Source: an uncultured Myxococcaceae bacterium (GTDB lineage Bacteria > Myxococcota_A > Polyangia > Polyangiales > Ga0077539). From it: a DNA stretch of 48,763 bases. The notes beneath the pieces are model-generated. The model was not told where the DNA came from. It did not search any database and worked only from the letters and a program-made list of their open reading frames with translations. The stretch spans positions 1 through 48,763 of the forward strand of contig CAMFHP010000062.1 in assembly GCA_945952225.1 (NCBI GenBank). The letters run 5' to 3'. The position numbers and the translations under genes are program-made. Shown here piece after piece: positions 1 through 7,930 of this stretch (position 1 is its first letter; every line of letters begins with the position of its first letter).

Positions 1-2709
1 CCTGCGGGCCAGACCTGCGGCGGCGGCGGGCGTCCGAGCGTGTGCGGATCGGGTGGAGCTCCAGACGCGGGAACGCCCTGCGTGCGTCGCACCTGCGCGG
101 GTGTCGGCGCGAACTGCGGTCCCGTCTCCGACGGCTGCGGCGCGCTGCTCTCGTGCGGAACGTGTCCTGCGGGCCAGACCTGCGGCGGCGGCGGTGTGCC
201 CAACGTGTGCGGCGCGCCTGCGTGTGCGCGTCGAACGTGTGCGAGCGCGGGGGCGAACTGCGGCCCCGTGGCCGACGGCTGCGGCGGACTCCTCGACTGC
301 GGAACCTGCGCGCCGGGAACGACCTGTGGCGCGGTCACGCCGAGCGTGTGCGGCACCGCGGGCGCGACCACGACGTGCACGAACCTCTGCCTCCGTCGCG
401 CGACCTGCACGGCCGGTGTGACCACGACGATCCGCGGCACCGTGGTGTCGCCCGCGATGGTGAACCCCGATCCGCTCTACAACGCCGTGGTCTACATCCC
501 GAACGCGCCGGTGGCGGCCTTCACGCCGGGCGTGTCGTGTGACCGCTGCGGCACGGCCACGTCGGGCTCTCCCGTCGTGAGCGCGGTGACCGGTCCCGAC
601 GGACGCTTCGAACTCCGCGACGTGCCCGTGGGCGCGAACATCCCGCTCGTCGTGCAGATCGGGCGCTGGCGTCGTCAGGTGACGATCCCGATGGTGAATC
701 CGTGTGTGGCGAACGAGCTGCCCACGACGCTCACGCGGCTGCCGCGCAACCGCACCGAGGGAGACATTCCCCTCATGGCGATGGTGACCGGCGCGGTCGA
801 CGCGCTGGAGTGTGTGCTCCGCAAGATCGGCGTGAGCGACACCGAGTTCACAACGCCCGCGGGCGGCGGACGTGTGCAGTTCTATGTGGCCAACGGCGCG
901 ACGCTCGGACGCACGACCCCCGCGGCGGCGACGCTCTACAACGACCCCGCGACGCTGGCCCGCTACGACATGGTGCTCTTCGCGTGCGAGGGCTCGGAGA
1001 TCAACAAGCCCACGACCGCACAGCGCAACGTGATCAACTACGCGAACGCGGGCGGACGCGTGTTCGCCACGCACTACAGCTACACGTGGCTCTACAACAT
1101 CGCGCCCTGGTCCGGCGTCGCGCGGTGGAACGTCGGTCAGCGCAACCCGGCCAACCCCCTCACGGGCCTCATCGACACGAGCTTTCCGCGGGGCATGGCC
1201 TTCGCGCAGTGGCTCCGCAACGTGGGCGCCGCGACGGGCACCAACCAGATCTCGATCTCCGATCCGCGCCACGACGTCGACGCGGTGGTCGCGCCGACCG
1301 CGCAGTGGATCTACTCGACCACGCCCACGACGGTGCAGCACCTCACGTTCAACACGCCGGTGGGCACCGATCCCGCGGCGCAGTGCGGGCGCGTGTTGTT
1401 CAGCGACTTCCACGTGGCGAACGTGCGCGCGAACGGCGTGATGTTCCCCAACGAGTGCGCGGGCACGACGCTCACCGCGCAGGAGAAGGTGCTGGAGTTC
1501 ATGCTCTTCGACCTCGCGGCGTGCGTGGCCCCCGACATGCCGCGCCCCGTCGCGTGCACGCCTCGCACGTGTGCGGCCGCAGGCGCCAACTGCGGTCCCA
1601 TCGGCGACGGCTGCGGCGGAACGCTCAACTGCGGAACGTGCCCTGCGGGCCAGACCTGCGGCGGCGGCGGAACTCCGAGCGTGTGCGGCGCGACGGCGTG
1701 TGTGCCGCGCACCTGCGCGCAGCAGGGCCTCGCGTGCGGACCCGCGGGTGACGGCTGCGGCAACACGCTCAACTGCGGGTCGTGCGCGACGGGCCAGACC
1801 TGCGGCGGCGGTGGAACGCCCGGCGTGTGCGGTGCGCCTGCGTGCCGTCCCGTGACCTGCGCGATGCAGGGACTCCAGTGCGGTCCTGCGGGTGACGGTT
1901 GCGGCAACACGCTCGACTGCGGCACCTGCGCGGCGGGCACGACGTGTGGTGGCGGCGGACGTCCCGGCGTGTGCGGCTCGCCCACGTGTCGACCGATCAC
2001 CTGCGCGGCGCAGGGCCTCTCGTGCGGCCCCGCGGGCGACGGTTGCGGCGGAACCCTCGACTGCGGGAGCTGCCCCGTCGGCACCACCTGCGGCGGCGGT
2101 GGAACGCCCGGCGTGTGCGGCGCGCCCCGATGCACGCCTCGCACGTGTGCGGGGCAGGGGCTCTCGTGCGGTCCTGCGGGCGATGGCTGCGGCGGAACGC
2201 TCGACTGCGGAACGTGTGCAGCGCCGCTCACCTGCGGCGGTGGCGGAACGCCGGGCGTGTGCGGCGCGCCCCGATGCATGCCTCGCACGTGCGCGGAGCA
2301 GGGCCTCGCGTGCGGTCCTGCGGGCGACGGCTGCGGGGCGACGATCGACTGCGGAACGTGTCCTGCGGGCACGACCTGCGGCGGCTCGGGAACGCCTGGC
2401 GTGTGCGGTTCGACGACGTGTCGCGCGCGCACCTGCGCCGAGCAGGGCATCCAGTGCGGCCCTGCGGGTGACGGCTGCGGCAACCTCCTCCAGTGCGGCA
2501 ACTGCGTGGCGCCGTTGACCTGCGGCGGCGGTGGAATGCCCGGCGTCTGCGGTCGCGGACCGTGCACGCCCCGCACGTGCGCCGATGCGAACGCCGAGTG
2601 CGGTGCGATCGCCGACGGATGCGGCGGCATCCTCCAGTGCGGCGACTGCCCGGCGGGTCTCGCATGCGGCGGAAGCGGCATGGCGAACCGCTGCGGCGCG
2701 CCGGGCTGA
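1..2709 (+). CDS. Cys-rich repeat surface protein with regulatory-like and ThuA-like core (5' partial)
   Basis: The reading frame is open from the first base of the window, so the N-terminus, probably with a secretion signal, lies outside. Two complete Cys-rich repeats are followed by a core of about 400 residues and then eight more repeats. Each full repeat is about 48 residues with eight cysteines on the pattern C-x4-TC-x6-CGP-x3-DGCG-x4-CG-x-C-x4-TCGGGG-x3-VCG. The core has a carboxypeptidase-regulatory-like beta-sandwich (GPDGRFELRDVPVG). A segment resembling ThuA/glutamine-amidotransferase folds follows: YDMVLFACEGSE, then AGGRVFATHY. The even cysteine count suggests disulfides and an extracytoplasmic location. 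Related Cys-rich proteins are common in Myxococcota and function is unknown; adhesion or matrix binding would be a guess. The antisense frame is also open, but that follows from GC-rich repeats. Confidence 0.85.
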   Translation, partial: PAGQTCGGGGRPSVCGSGGAPDAGTPCVRRTCAGVGANCGPVSDGCGALLSCGTCPAGQTCGGGGVPNVCGAPACARRTCASAGANCGPVADGCGGLLDCGTCAPGTTCGAVTPSVCGTAGATTTCTNLCLRRATCTAGVTTTIRGTVVSPAMVNPDPLYNAVVYIPNAPVAAFTPGVSCDRCGTATSGSPVVSAVTGPDGRFELRDVPVGANIPLVVQIGRWRRQVTIPMVNPCVANELPTTLTRLPRNRTEGDIPLMAMVTGAVDALECVLRKIGVSDTEFTTPAGGGRVQFYVANGATLGRTTPAAATLYNDPATLARYDMVLFACEGSEINKPTTAQRNVINYANAGGRVFATHYSYTWLYNIAPWSGVARWNVGQRNPANPLTGLIDTSFPRGMAFAQWLRNVGAATGTNQISISDPRHDVDAVVAPTAQWIYSTTPTTVQHLTFNTPVGTDPAAQCGRVLFSDFHVANVRANGVMFPNECAGTTLTAQEKVLEFMLFDLAACVAPDMPRPVACTPRTCAAAGANCGPIGDGCGGTLNCGTCPAGQTCGGGGTPSVCGATACVPRTCAQQGLACGPAGDGCGNTLNCGSCATGQTCGGGGTPGVCGAPACRPVTCAMQGLQCGPAGDGCGNTLDCGTCAAGTTCGGGGRPGVCGSPTCRPITCAAQGLSCGPAGDGCGGTLDCGSCPVGTTCGGGGTPGVCGAPRCTPRTCAGQGLSCGPAGDGCGGTLDCGTCAAPLTCGGGGTPGVCGAPRCMPRTCAEQGLACGPAGDGCGATIDCGTCPAGTTCGGSGTPGVCGSTTCRARTCAEQGIQCGPAGDGCGNLLQCGNCVAPLTCGGGGMPGVCGRGPCTPRTCADANAECGAIADGCGGILQCGDCPAGLACGGSGMANRCGAPG
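1552..2706 (+). repeat. Eight in-frame tandem repeats of about 144 bp (48 codons)
   Basis: Eight consecutive copies encode the C-terminal Cys-rich modules of the protein spanning the window's left edge. All cysteine codons and the DGCG core are kept in every copy. The middle copies (about 1700-2400) are the most alike, while the last copy has diverged (ANAEC, MANRC). That pattern fits unequal crossing-over within a coding array. The period is a multiple of three, so copy-number change would keep the frame. Confidence 0.85.
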
Positions 2710-2744
2710 TCGACGTCCCTCCTCCGCGGGGCGCGTGGTTCCGG

Positions 2745-2750
2745 TATGGT
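2745..2750 (+). promoter_or_regulatory. Possible -10 element (TATGGT) upstream of hrpB
   Basis: TATGGT ends 11 nt before the hrpB ATG, in a gap with no Shine-Dalgarno sequence. It would give a leader of only about 4-5 nt. No -35 element is clear. This is one of the weaker members of the TAnnnT-before-start pattern seen elsewhere in the window. Confidence 0.35.
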
Positions 2751-2761
2751 CCCGCGCCCCG

Positions 2762-5347
2762 ATGATTCCCCTCCCGATCGATGCGGTGCTGCCCGAGATG
2801 GTGGCGGCCCTGCGCGCCTCGCGCGGTGTGGTGCTCGAAGCGCCGCCCGGTGCGGGCAAGACCACGCGCGCGCCCGGCGCTGTGCTCGACAGCGGCCTCG
2901 CCGGTGACCGCGAGGTGATCGTGCTCGAACCGCGTCGCCTCGCGGCCCGACTCTCGGCGCGTCGCGTGGCCGAGGAGCGCAACGAGAAGCTCGGCGACGC
3001 CGTGGGCTACCAGGTGCGCTTCGAAGAGGTCGCGAGCGCGAAGACCCGCATCCGCTTCGTGACCGAGGGTGTGCTCACCCGTCGGCTCCTCTCGGACCCG
3101 AACCTCTCGCGCGTGGGCGCGGTGCTCCTCGACGAGTTTCACGAGCGCCACCTGCAGGGCGACCTCGCGCTCGCGATGCTTCGAAGGTTGCAGCGCACGA
3201 CGCGCCCCGACCTCGCGCTCGCGGTGATGTCCGCGACGCTCGACCCCGGACCCATCGCGCGCTTTCTCGGCGACGCCCCGCGCGTGCGCTCCGAGGGCCG
3301 ACGCTTCGACGTGAGCGTCGAGCACCTTCCGCAGCCCGACGACCGCCCGCTCCATGTGCTGGTGGCCGACGCGCTGCGACGGCTCGTGCGCGACGGACTC
3401 GACGGCGACGTGCTGGTGTTCCTCCCCGGCGCTGCGGAGATCCGTCGCTGCATGGGCGCGTGCGAAGACGTCGCGCGCACCGCTGACCTCGCGGTGTTTC
3501 CGCTGCACGGCGACCTGAGCCCCGCCGAACAGGACCGCGCCATCGGCCCGTGTGCGCGACGCAAGGTGATCCTCTCGACGAACGTGGCCGAGACGAGCGT
3601 GACCATCGACGGCGTGGTGGCGGTCATCGACAGCGGCCTCGCGCGCATCGCCTCGCACGCGCCCTGGTCGGGCCTCCCGGTGCTCCGCGTCGGACGCATC
3701 AGCCGCGCCTCCGCCGCGCAGCGCGCAGGCCGCGCGGGACGCACGCGCCCCGGACGCTGTCTGCGCCTCTTCACCCGCCACGACCACGACACGCGCCCCG
3801 AGCACGACACCCCCGAGGTGCGCCGCCTCGACCTCGCAGAGACCGCCCTGGAGCTCCACGCCGCGGGCGTGCGCGACCTGCGCGCCTTCGAGTGGTTCGA
3901 GGCGCCCGGCGAGGCCTCGCTCGAAGCCGCAGAGTCGCTGCTCCAGATGCTCGATGCCGTCGACCGTCACGGCGCGCTCACGGCCCGCGGACGTCGCATG
4001 GTCACCATGCCGTTGCACCCGCGCGTGTCGCGGATGCTCCTCGAAGCCGAGCGCCTCGGCGTGACGGCGCCCGCGTGTGCGATGGCGGCGATGCTCGGCG
4101 AGCGCGACATCCTCGCGGCCCGTCGCGGCGCAGGGCTCTCCGGCGGCGGCGGCCGTGGACCTTCGACGGACACGCGCGGTGACTCCGACGTCACGACCTC
4201 GCTCGGGCTCTTCGAAGACGCCCGACGTGTGCGCTTCGACGCGATGGTGGTGCGCGACCTCGGCCTCGACGTGGGCGCCGTGCACGCCGTCGAGCGCGTG
4301 CGCACGCAGCTCCTTCGTACCATGGAGCGCGGCGCTGTGAAGAGCGAGGGACCGCTGCTCGCGACGGGCGATCCCGACGAGGCCCTGCGCCTCGCGCTGC
4401 TCGCGGCGTATCCCGACCGCGTGGCGCGTCGACTGCGCGGGTCGGAGTTCACGCTCGTCGGCGGCGGCACGGCCACGCTCGCACCGACCAGCGAGGTGCG
4501 CGACGCGGAGTTCATCGTGGCCGTCGACGCCGAGGAGCGCGTCGATGGTCGCGCGAAGGGCGTGATGATCCGCGCCGCGAGCGCCATCGAGCCCGAGTGG
4601 TTGCTCGAACTCTTCGCCGACGAGGTGCGCGAGAGCTTCGAAGCGCGATGGCACCCCGAGGCCGAGCGCGCCGACGTGTTCGCGCGGATGTACTACCGCA
4701 CGCTGGTGATCGACGAGTCGCGCGCGCCGCGTGGGGAGCAGGCCGACCGCGTGGCCGCAGCGATGCTCGCGGAGAAGGCGATCGCCCGCGGCGTGCGGAG
4801 CTTCGCGAGCGACCCCGAGGCCCTCGACCGATGGCTCGCGCGCGCGGCCTTTCTCGCGCAGCACGTGCCCGAGCTGAAGATGCCCGCGTTCACGACCGCG
4901 CAGGCCGAAGAGGCCCTCCGCGCGGCGTGTGTGGGGTGCAGGAGCTTCGACGACCTGCGCGGCGTGTCGGTGATCGATGCGCTGCGCGAGAGCCTCGACA
5001 GCGCCCAGCGACGCGCGCTGGAGACCCACGCCCCCGAGCGCGTGACGCTGCCCGGCGGACGCACCGTGAAGGTGAACTACGAGCCCTCGAAGACGCCGTG
5101 GGTCGAGTCGCGCCTGCAGGATTTCTTCGGCCTCGCGCAGGGTCCCGCCGTGGCGATGGGACGCGTGCCCGTGGTGCTGCACCTCCTCGCGCCCAACCAT
5201 CGCGCGGTGCAGGTGACCACCGACCTCGCGGGCTTCTGGGAGCGGCACTATCCCTCGATCCGCAAGGAGCTCTGTCGCAAGTACCCGCGGCACGCGTGGC
5301 CCGACGACGGCCGCACGGCCACGCCGCCCGAGCCCCGTCGGCGCTGA
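2762..5347 (+). CDS. hrpB: ATP-dependent RNA helicase HrpB
   Basis: An 861-residue DEAH-family helicase with the HrpB architecture: two RecA-like domains, a winged-helix/ratchet region and the HrpB C-terminal domain. Visible motifs, in order: Walker A APPGAGKTT (about 28-36), the DEAH-box variant DEFH (about 124-127), motif III SATL (about 158), motif V TNVAETSVTIDG, and motif VI QRAGRAGR. The length is close to that of enterobacterial HrpB (about 800 residues). The start chosen is the ATG at 2762: it is the first after the upstream stop at 2709 and sits right before the first conserved helix. Longer in-frame extensions overlap the upstream repeat gene and are compositionally its shadow. HrpB's cellular role is poorly defined in general; it is presumed to act in RNA metabolism in the cytoplasm. 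The phosphatase gene follows 18 nt downstream. Confidence 0.95.
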   Translation: MIPLPIDAVLPEMVAALRASRGVVLEAPPGAGKTTRAPGAVLDSGLAGDREVIVLEPRRLAARLSARRVAEERNEKLGDAVGYQVRFEEVASAKTRIRFVTEGVLTRRLLSDPNLSRVGAVLLDEFHERHLQGDLALAMLRRLQRTTRPDLALAVMSATLDPGPIARFLGDAPRVRSEGRRFDVSVEHLPQPDDRPLHVLVADALRRLVRDGLDGDVLVFLPGAAEIRRCMGACEDVARTADLAVFPLHGDLSPAEQDRAIGPCARRKVILSTNVAETSVTIDGVVAVIDSGLARIASHAPWSGLPVLRVGRISRASAAQRAGRAGRTRPGRCLRLFTRHDHDTRPEHDTPEVRRLDLAETALELHAAGVRDLRAFEWFEAPGEASLEAAESLLQMLDAVDRHGALTARGRRMVTMPLHPRVSRMLLEAERLGVTAPACAMAAMLGERDILAARRGAGLSGGGGRGPSTDTRGDSDVTTSLGLFEDARRVRFDAMVVRDLGLDVGAVHAVERVRTQLLRTMERGAVKSEGPLLATGDPDEALRLALLAAYPDRVARRLRGSEFTLVGGGTATLAPTSEVRDAEFIVAVDAEERVDGRAKGVMIRAASAIEPEWLLELFADEVRESFEARWHPEAERADVFARMYYRTLVIDESRAPRGEQADRVAAAMLAEKAIARGVRSFASDPEALDRWLARAAFLAQHVPELKMPAFTTAQAEEALRAACVGCRSFDDLRGVSVIDALRESLDSAQRRALETHAPERVTLPGGRTVKVNYEPSKTPWVESRLQDFFGLAQGPAVAMGRVPVVLHLLAPNHRAVQVTTDLAGFWERHYPSIRKELCRKYPRHAWPDDGRTATPPEPRRR

Positions 5348-5353
5348 CTGTTG

Positions 5354-5359
5354 TAGCGT
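5354..5359 (+). promoter_or_regulatory. Candidate leaderless -10 (TAGCGT) of histidine phosphatase gene
   Basis: TAGCGT lies exactly 6 nt upstream of the ATG at 5366, which would put the transcription start on or next to the start codon. There is no Shine-Dalgarno sequence in the 18-nt gap after hrpB. The 15-mer TAGCGTCGCGCCATG here recurs identically in front of the Uma2-family gene on the other strand (44933-44947). No -35 consensus was recognised. Confidence 0.5.
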
Positions 5360-5365
5360 CGCGCC

Positions 5366-5977
5366 ATGCTCGAACTGGTGATCGTCCGACACGGCGAGTC
5401 CGAGGGAAACGCGGCCCAGATGTTCACGGGTCACGGCCCGTCTCCGCTCACGGCGCGCGGGCGTCGTCAGGCCATGGCCACGGCCGCGGTCGTCGCGCAG
5501 AAGCCCCTCACGGCCCTCTACGTGAGCGACCTGCCGCGCGCGATGCAGACCCTCGAACCCCTCGCGTCGCTCACGGGCCTCGAACCCCGCGTGCGTCCGC
5601 AGCTTCGCGAGCGCGACATGGGCGCGTGGGTGGGCGTGACCTTTCGCGAGCTCGAAGCGCAGCACCCCGAGGGATGGGCCGCGCTCCGTCGTCGTGATCC
5701 CGACCACGCGCCGCCGGGCGGAGAGTCGCACCGTCAGTGCGCGGCACGTCTCGCGGCCTTCGCCGACACGCTCCGCGCGGAGCACCCCGAGGGTCGCGTG
5801 GCCCTCGTGAGTCACGGCGTGGCGATCCACCACCTGCTCGCGCACCTCGTCGGACTGCGCGCGAACGACACGGTGTTCACCACCGAAAACTGCGCGATCC
5901 ACCGCGTGGAGGTGCATCGTGACGGCCGCGTCCGCGTGGTCTCTCTCAACGACACGCAGCACCTCGCGAGGCTGTGA
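5366..5977 (+). CDS. Histidine phosphatase family protein (phosphoglycerate mutase-like)
   Basis: A 203-residue branch-1 histidine phosphatase. The phosphoacceptor motif RHGESEGN is at residues 8-15, the second-arginine segment is SDLPRAMQT (about 53-61), and the acid residue is in RERDMGAW. The second catalytic histidine is in LVSHGVAIHHLL (about 150-161). This is full length for the cobalamin/alpha-ribazole phosphatase-like or broad-specificity phosphatase group. There is no secretion signal, so it is cytoplasmic. The substrate cannot be told from sequence: cofactor-dependent mutases are longer (about 250 residues), so a phosphatase is more likely than a mutase. The gene follows hrpB closely and has its own candidate -10. 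Confidence 0.9.
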   Translation: MLELVIVRHGESEGNAAQMFTGHGPSPLTARGRRQAMATAAVVAQKPLTALYVSDLPRAMQTLEPLASLTGLEPRVRPQLRERDMGAWVGVTFRELEAQHPEGWAALRRRDPDHAPPGGESHRQCAARLAAFADTLRAEHPEGRVALVSHGVAIHHLLAHLVGLRANDTVFTTENCAIHRVEVHRDGRVRVVSLNDTQHLARL

Positions 5978-6048
5978 CCGCGCGGGCTCCGCGCGCATCG
6001 AACGGCCGCTCGACGAACCTCATCCCCACGGCACGGAGACTCCTTCGC

Positions 6049-7311
6049 ATGGCATCCCGCTCCACGACGCTGCTGCTCGCGACGCTCGCCCTCGCCGCGT
6101 GTGCGCCCGACAAGCTCGCAACGCCCACGCACGACGCGGCCACCTCCGACGTCGCGCCCGACGTGAGTTCCGCCGACGCCGCCGAGTCGCCCGACGCCAC
6201 CGCGCCCGACAGCGCGGCCTCCGATGCGTCCGCGCCCGATGCGTCTGCGCCCGATGTCACGGTGGCCGACGCGACGGCGCCCGATGTCATGGTGACCGAC
6301 ACGGGCGTGCCCGACGCTGCGCGCGATGCGTCTGCGCCCGACGTGATGATCGACACGCCGCCGCCCGACGTGACGCCCGTCGACGCGGCAGTGCCCGATG
6401 CGTCCGTGGCCGCGGACTACACCCAGCTCGGTCCGCACCGCGTGGCCCTGTGGACGGGTTCGATCACGGGCACGCAGGGCACGGCGCGGGTGTTCTACCC
6501 GATGACCGCGGGCACGACGCGCTTCCCGCTCGTGGTGTTCGCGCACGGGTTCCAGCTCGGGGTGAACAACTACGACCGCGTGCTCACGCACATCACCTCG
6601 TGGGGCTACGTGGTGGCCTCCGTCGACTACCCCGGGTCGATCCTCTCGGTGGACCACCGCAACGTGCAGGCGGCGCTCAGCGCGGCCCGCGCGGCCTTCG
6701 CGTCGGGTGGGCCTTCGGGCTTTCCTGCGGGGGCGCGCGTCGACGCGGCGCGGGCCGTCGCGATGGGACACTCGCTCGGCGGCAAGGGCGCGATCATGGC
6801 GCTCCTCGACGACAACCTCTTCGCCGCGGGACTCGCGCTCGACCCCGTCGACGACAATCCCTCACCGCTCGGACGCATCACCGACGCGACGCCCTCCATC
6901 GCGCCCGAGCGCATGGGCGGGCTCATGCGTCCGCTCGGCATGTTCGGCGCGACGCAATCGCGGTGCTCGCAGCTCGGGCAGAGCTGCGCGCCCGAGTCGA
7001 GCGACTACCGTCAGTTCGCGATGGCGTCGCCGCCCGGTGCGACGGTGCTCACGTGGGCGCTCCGCAACTTCGGCCACATGGACTTCGTCGACCCCGGCTG
7101 CGGCTTCGTGTGCGGCACCTGCCGCGGAGGCGCCGCGCCCCTCGACTCGCGCGTGGCGGCGCTCAAGGCGATCTCCGTGGCCTTTCTCGAACGCTACGCG
7201 CGCGGCGATCTCTCGGCGCAGTCGTGGGTGAGCGGCGATCGACGCACGGCCTGGGTGCGCGACGGAACGCTCTGGGATGGCGCCGCTTCGACGCTCCCCG
7301 CGTGCCCCTGA
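6049..7311 (+). CDS. Alpha/beta-hydrolase-fold lipoprotein with Asp-rich linker
   Basis: A 420-residue protein starting with a lipoprotein signal (TLALAAC, lipobox Cys about 18). An unusually long linker of about 95 residues follows, made of repeating (A/S)PDA/SDA units. From about residue 125 there is an alpha/beta-hydrolase domain: oxyanion-side VVFAHGF, nucleophile elbow GHSLGGKG with Ser about 243, and a late His in NFGHMDFVD. It resembles PET-hydrolase/chlorophyllase-type or dienelactone-hydrolase-like lipases, so an extracytoplasmic esterase is the likely activity. Start: ATG 6049 has GGAG ten bases upstream and begins directly with the signal peptide, whereas the in-frame ATG at 5974 would bury it. 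Residue +2 after Cys is Ala, not Asp, so outer-membrane sorting is expected under the Lol rule. Confidence 0.88.
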   Translation: MASRSTTLLLATLALAACAPDKLATPTHDAATSDVAPDVSSADAAESPDATAPDSAASDASAPDASAPDVTVADATAPDVMVTDTGVPDAARDASAPDVMIDTPPPDVTPVDAAVPDASVAADYTQLGPHRVALWTGSITGTQGTARVFYPMTAGTTRFPLVVFAHGFQLGVNNYDRVLTHITSWGYVVASVDYPGSILSVDHRNVQAALSAARAAFASGGPSGFPAGARVDAARAVAMGHSLGGKGAIMALLDDNLFAAGLALDPVDDNPSPLGRITDATPSIAPERMGGLMRPLGMFGATQSRCSQLGQSCAPESSDYRQFAMASPPGATVLTWALRNFGHMDFVDPGCGFVCGTCRGGAAPLDSRVAALKAISVAFLERYARGDLSAQSWVSGDRRTAWVRDGTLWDGAASTLPACP

Positions 7312-7438
7312 CGCAACCCCTTCGCGGGTGGAGTCGTCTCACGGGCGTCGTGTAGTTTCGTGCGCGGCGAACGGTCGCGCGTGATCCCCCCGCGCGGCCC
7401 CCCAGAACCTCCTTCAACCCCTGGAGAGCACCCTGAGC

Positions 7439-7915
7439 ATGCGTGACGAATCCCCTTCGCTTGAGCGCCGGAAGTTCCTCTGTGTCATGGGCGCGGCGGG
7501 CGCCGTGAGCGCACTCGGCTGCGGCGGTGACAGCAACAGCACCCCGTCGGGCACCTTCGCCGTCGGCACCACGACCGAGATCACCGTCGGCACGTGGAAG
7601 CGCCTCGCCGACAAGCACCTCATCGTCGGCCGCGACGCGGGCGGCGTGTTCGCCTTCGGCACCATCTGCCCGCACGAGGGCTTCGACGTCGACTTCGAGG
7701 GCTCGCAGTGCCCGGCCTCGCCCAACGCGCGCACCAGCACCACGGGCAACCTCGTGTGCTGCTCAGGCCACGGCGGCCGCTTCAACGGCACCGGCGTCGT
7801 CACCGGCGGCCCGCCCACCACGAACCTCACGCACTACAAGGTCACCATCGCGAGCGGGAACATCTCCGTCGACACCACGGTGACCGTGCCCGTCGCCGAG
7901 CGCGCCACGGTCTGA
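7439..7915 (+). CDS. Rieske (2Fe-2S) protein with Tat-like signal and lipobox
   Basis: 158 residues. The N-terminus carries a twin-arginine-like motif ERRKFL followed by a hydrophobic stretch ending in SALGC, so it combines a Tat-type signal with a lipobox. The Rieske ligands are in CPH (about residues 77-79) and CCSGHGG (about 103-109), the usual C-x-H...C-x2-H arrangement that holds a 2Fe-2S cluster. The fold is expected to be exported already assembled, consistent with Tat. There is no cytochrome b or oxygenase subunit alongside, so the partner is unknown. A periplasmic electron-transfer role, or a ferredoxin-type domain of an unlinked system, are the options. GGAGAG sits ten bases before the ATG. 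A TAGTTT hexamer at 7353-7358 could be its -10. The next gene is convergent, with only 15 bp between stops. Confidence 0.9.
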   Translation: MRDESPSLERRKFLCVMGAAGAVSALGCGGDSNSTPSGTFAVGTTTEITVGTWKRLADKHLIVGRDAGGVFAFGTICPHEGFDVDFEGSQCPASPNARTSTTGNLVCCSGHGGRFNGTGVVTGGPPTTNLTHYKVTIASGNISVDTTVTVPVAERATV

Positions 7916-7930
7916 CCCTTCCGCACCGAC

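Noticed and set aside
1311-2681. Open frame antisense to the Cys-rich repeats
   Set aside because: Its Pro/His repeats are the complement of the Cys repeats; no start signal is seen.
1552-2706. CRISPR-like array
   Set aside because: Repeats are contiguous, 144 bp, in-frame and Cys-coding without unique spacers.
2228-5998. Very long minus-strand open frame opposite hrpB and the phosphatase
   Set aside because: It is antisense to clear protein motifs and has Arg/His-rich shadow composition typical of high-GC genomes.
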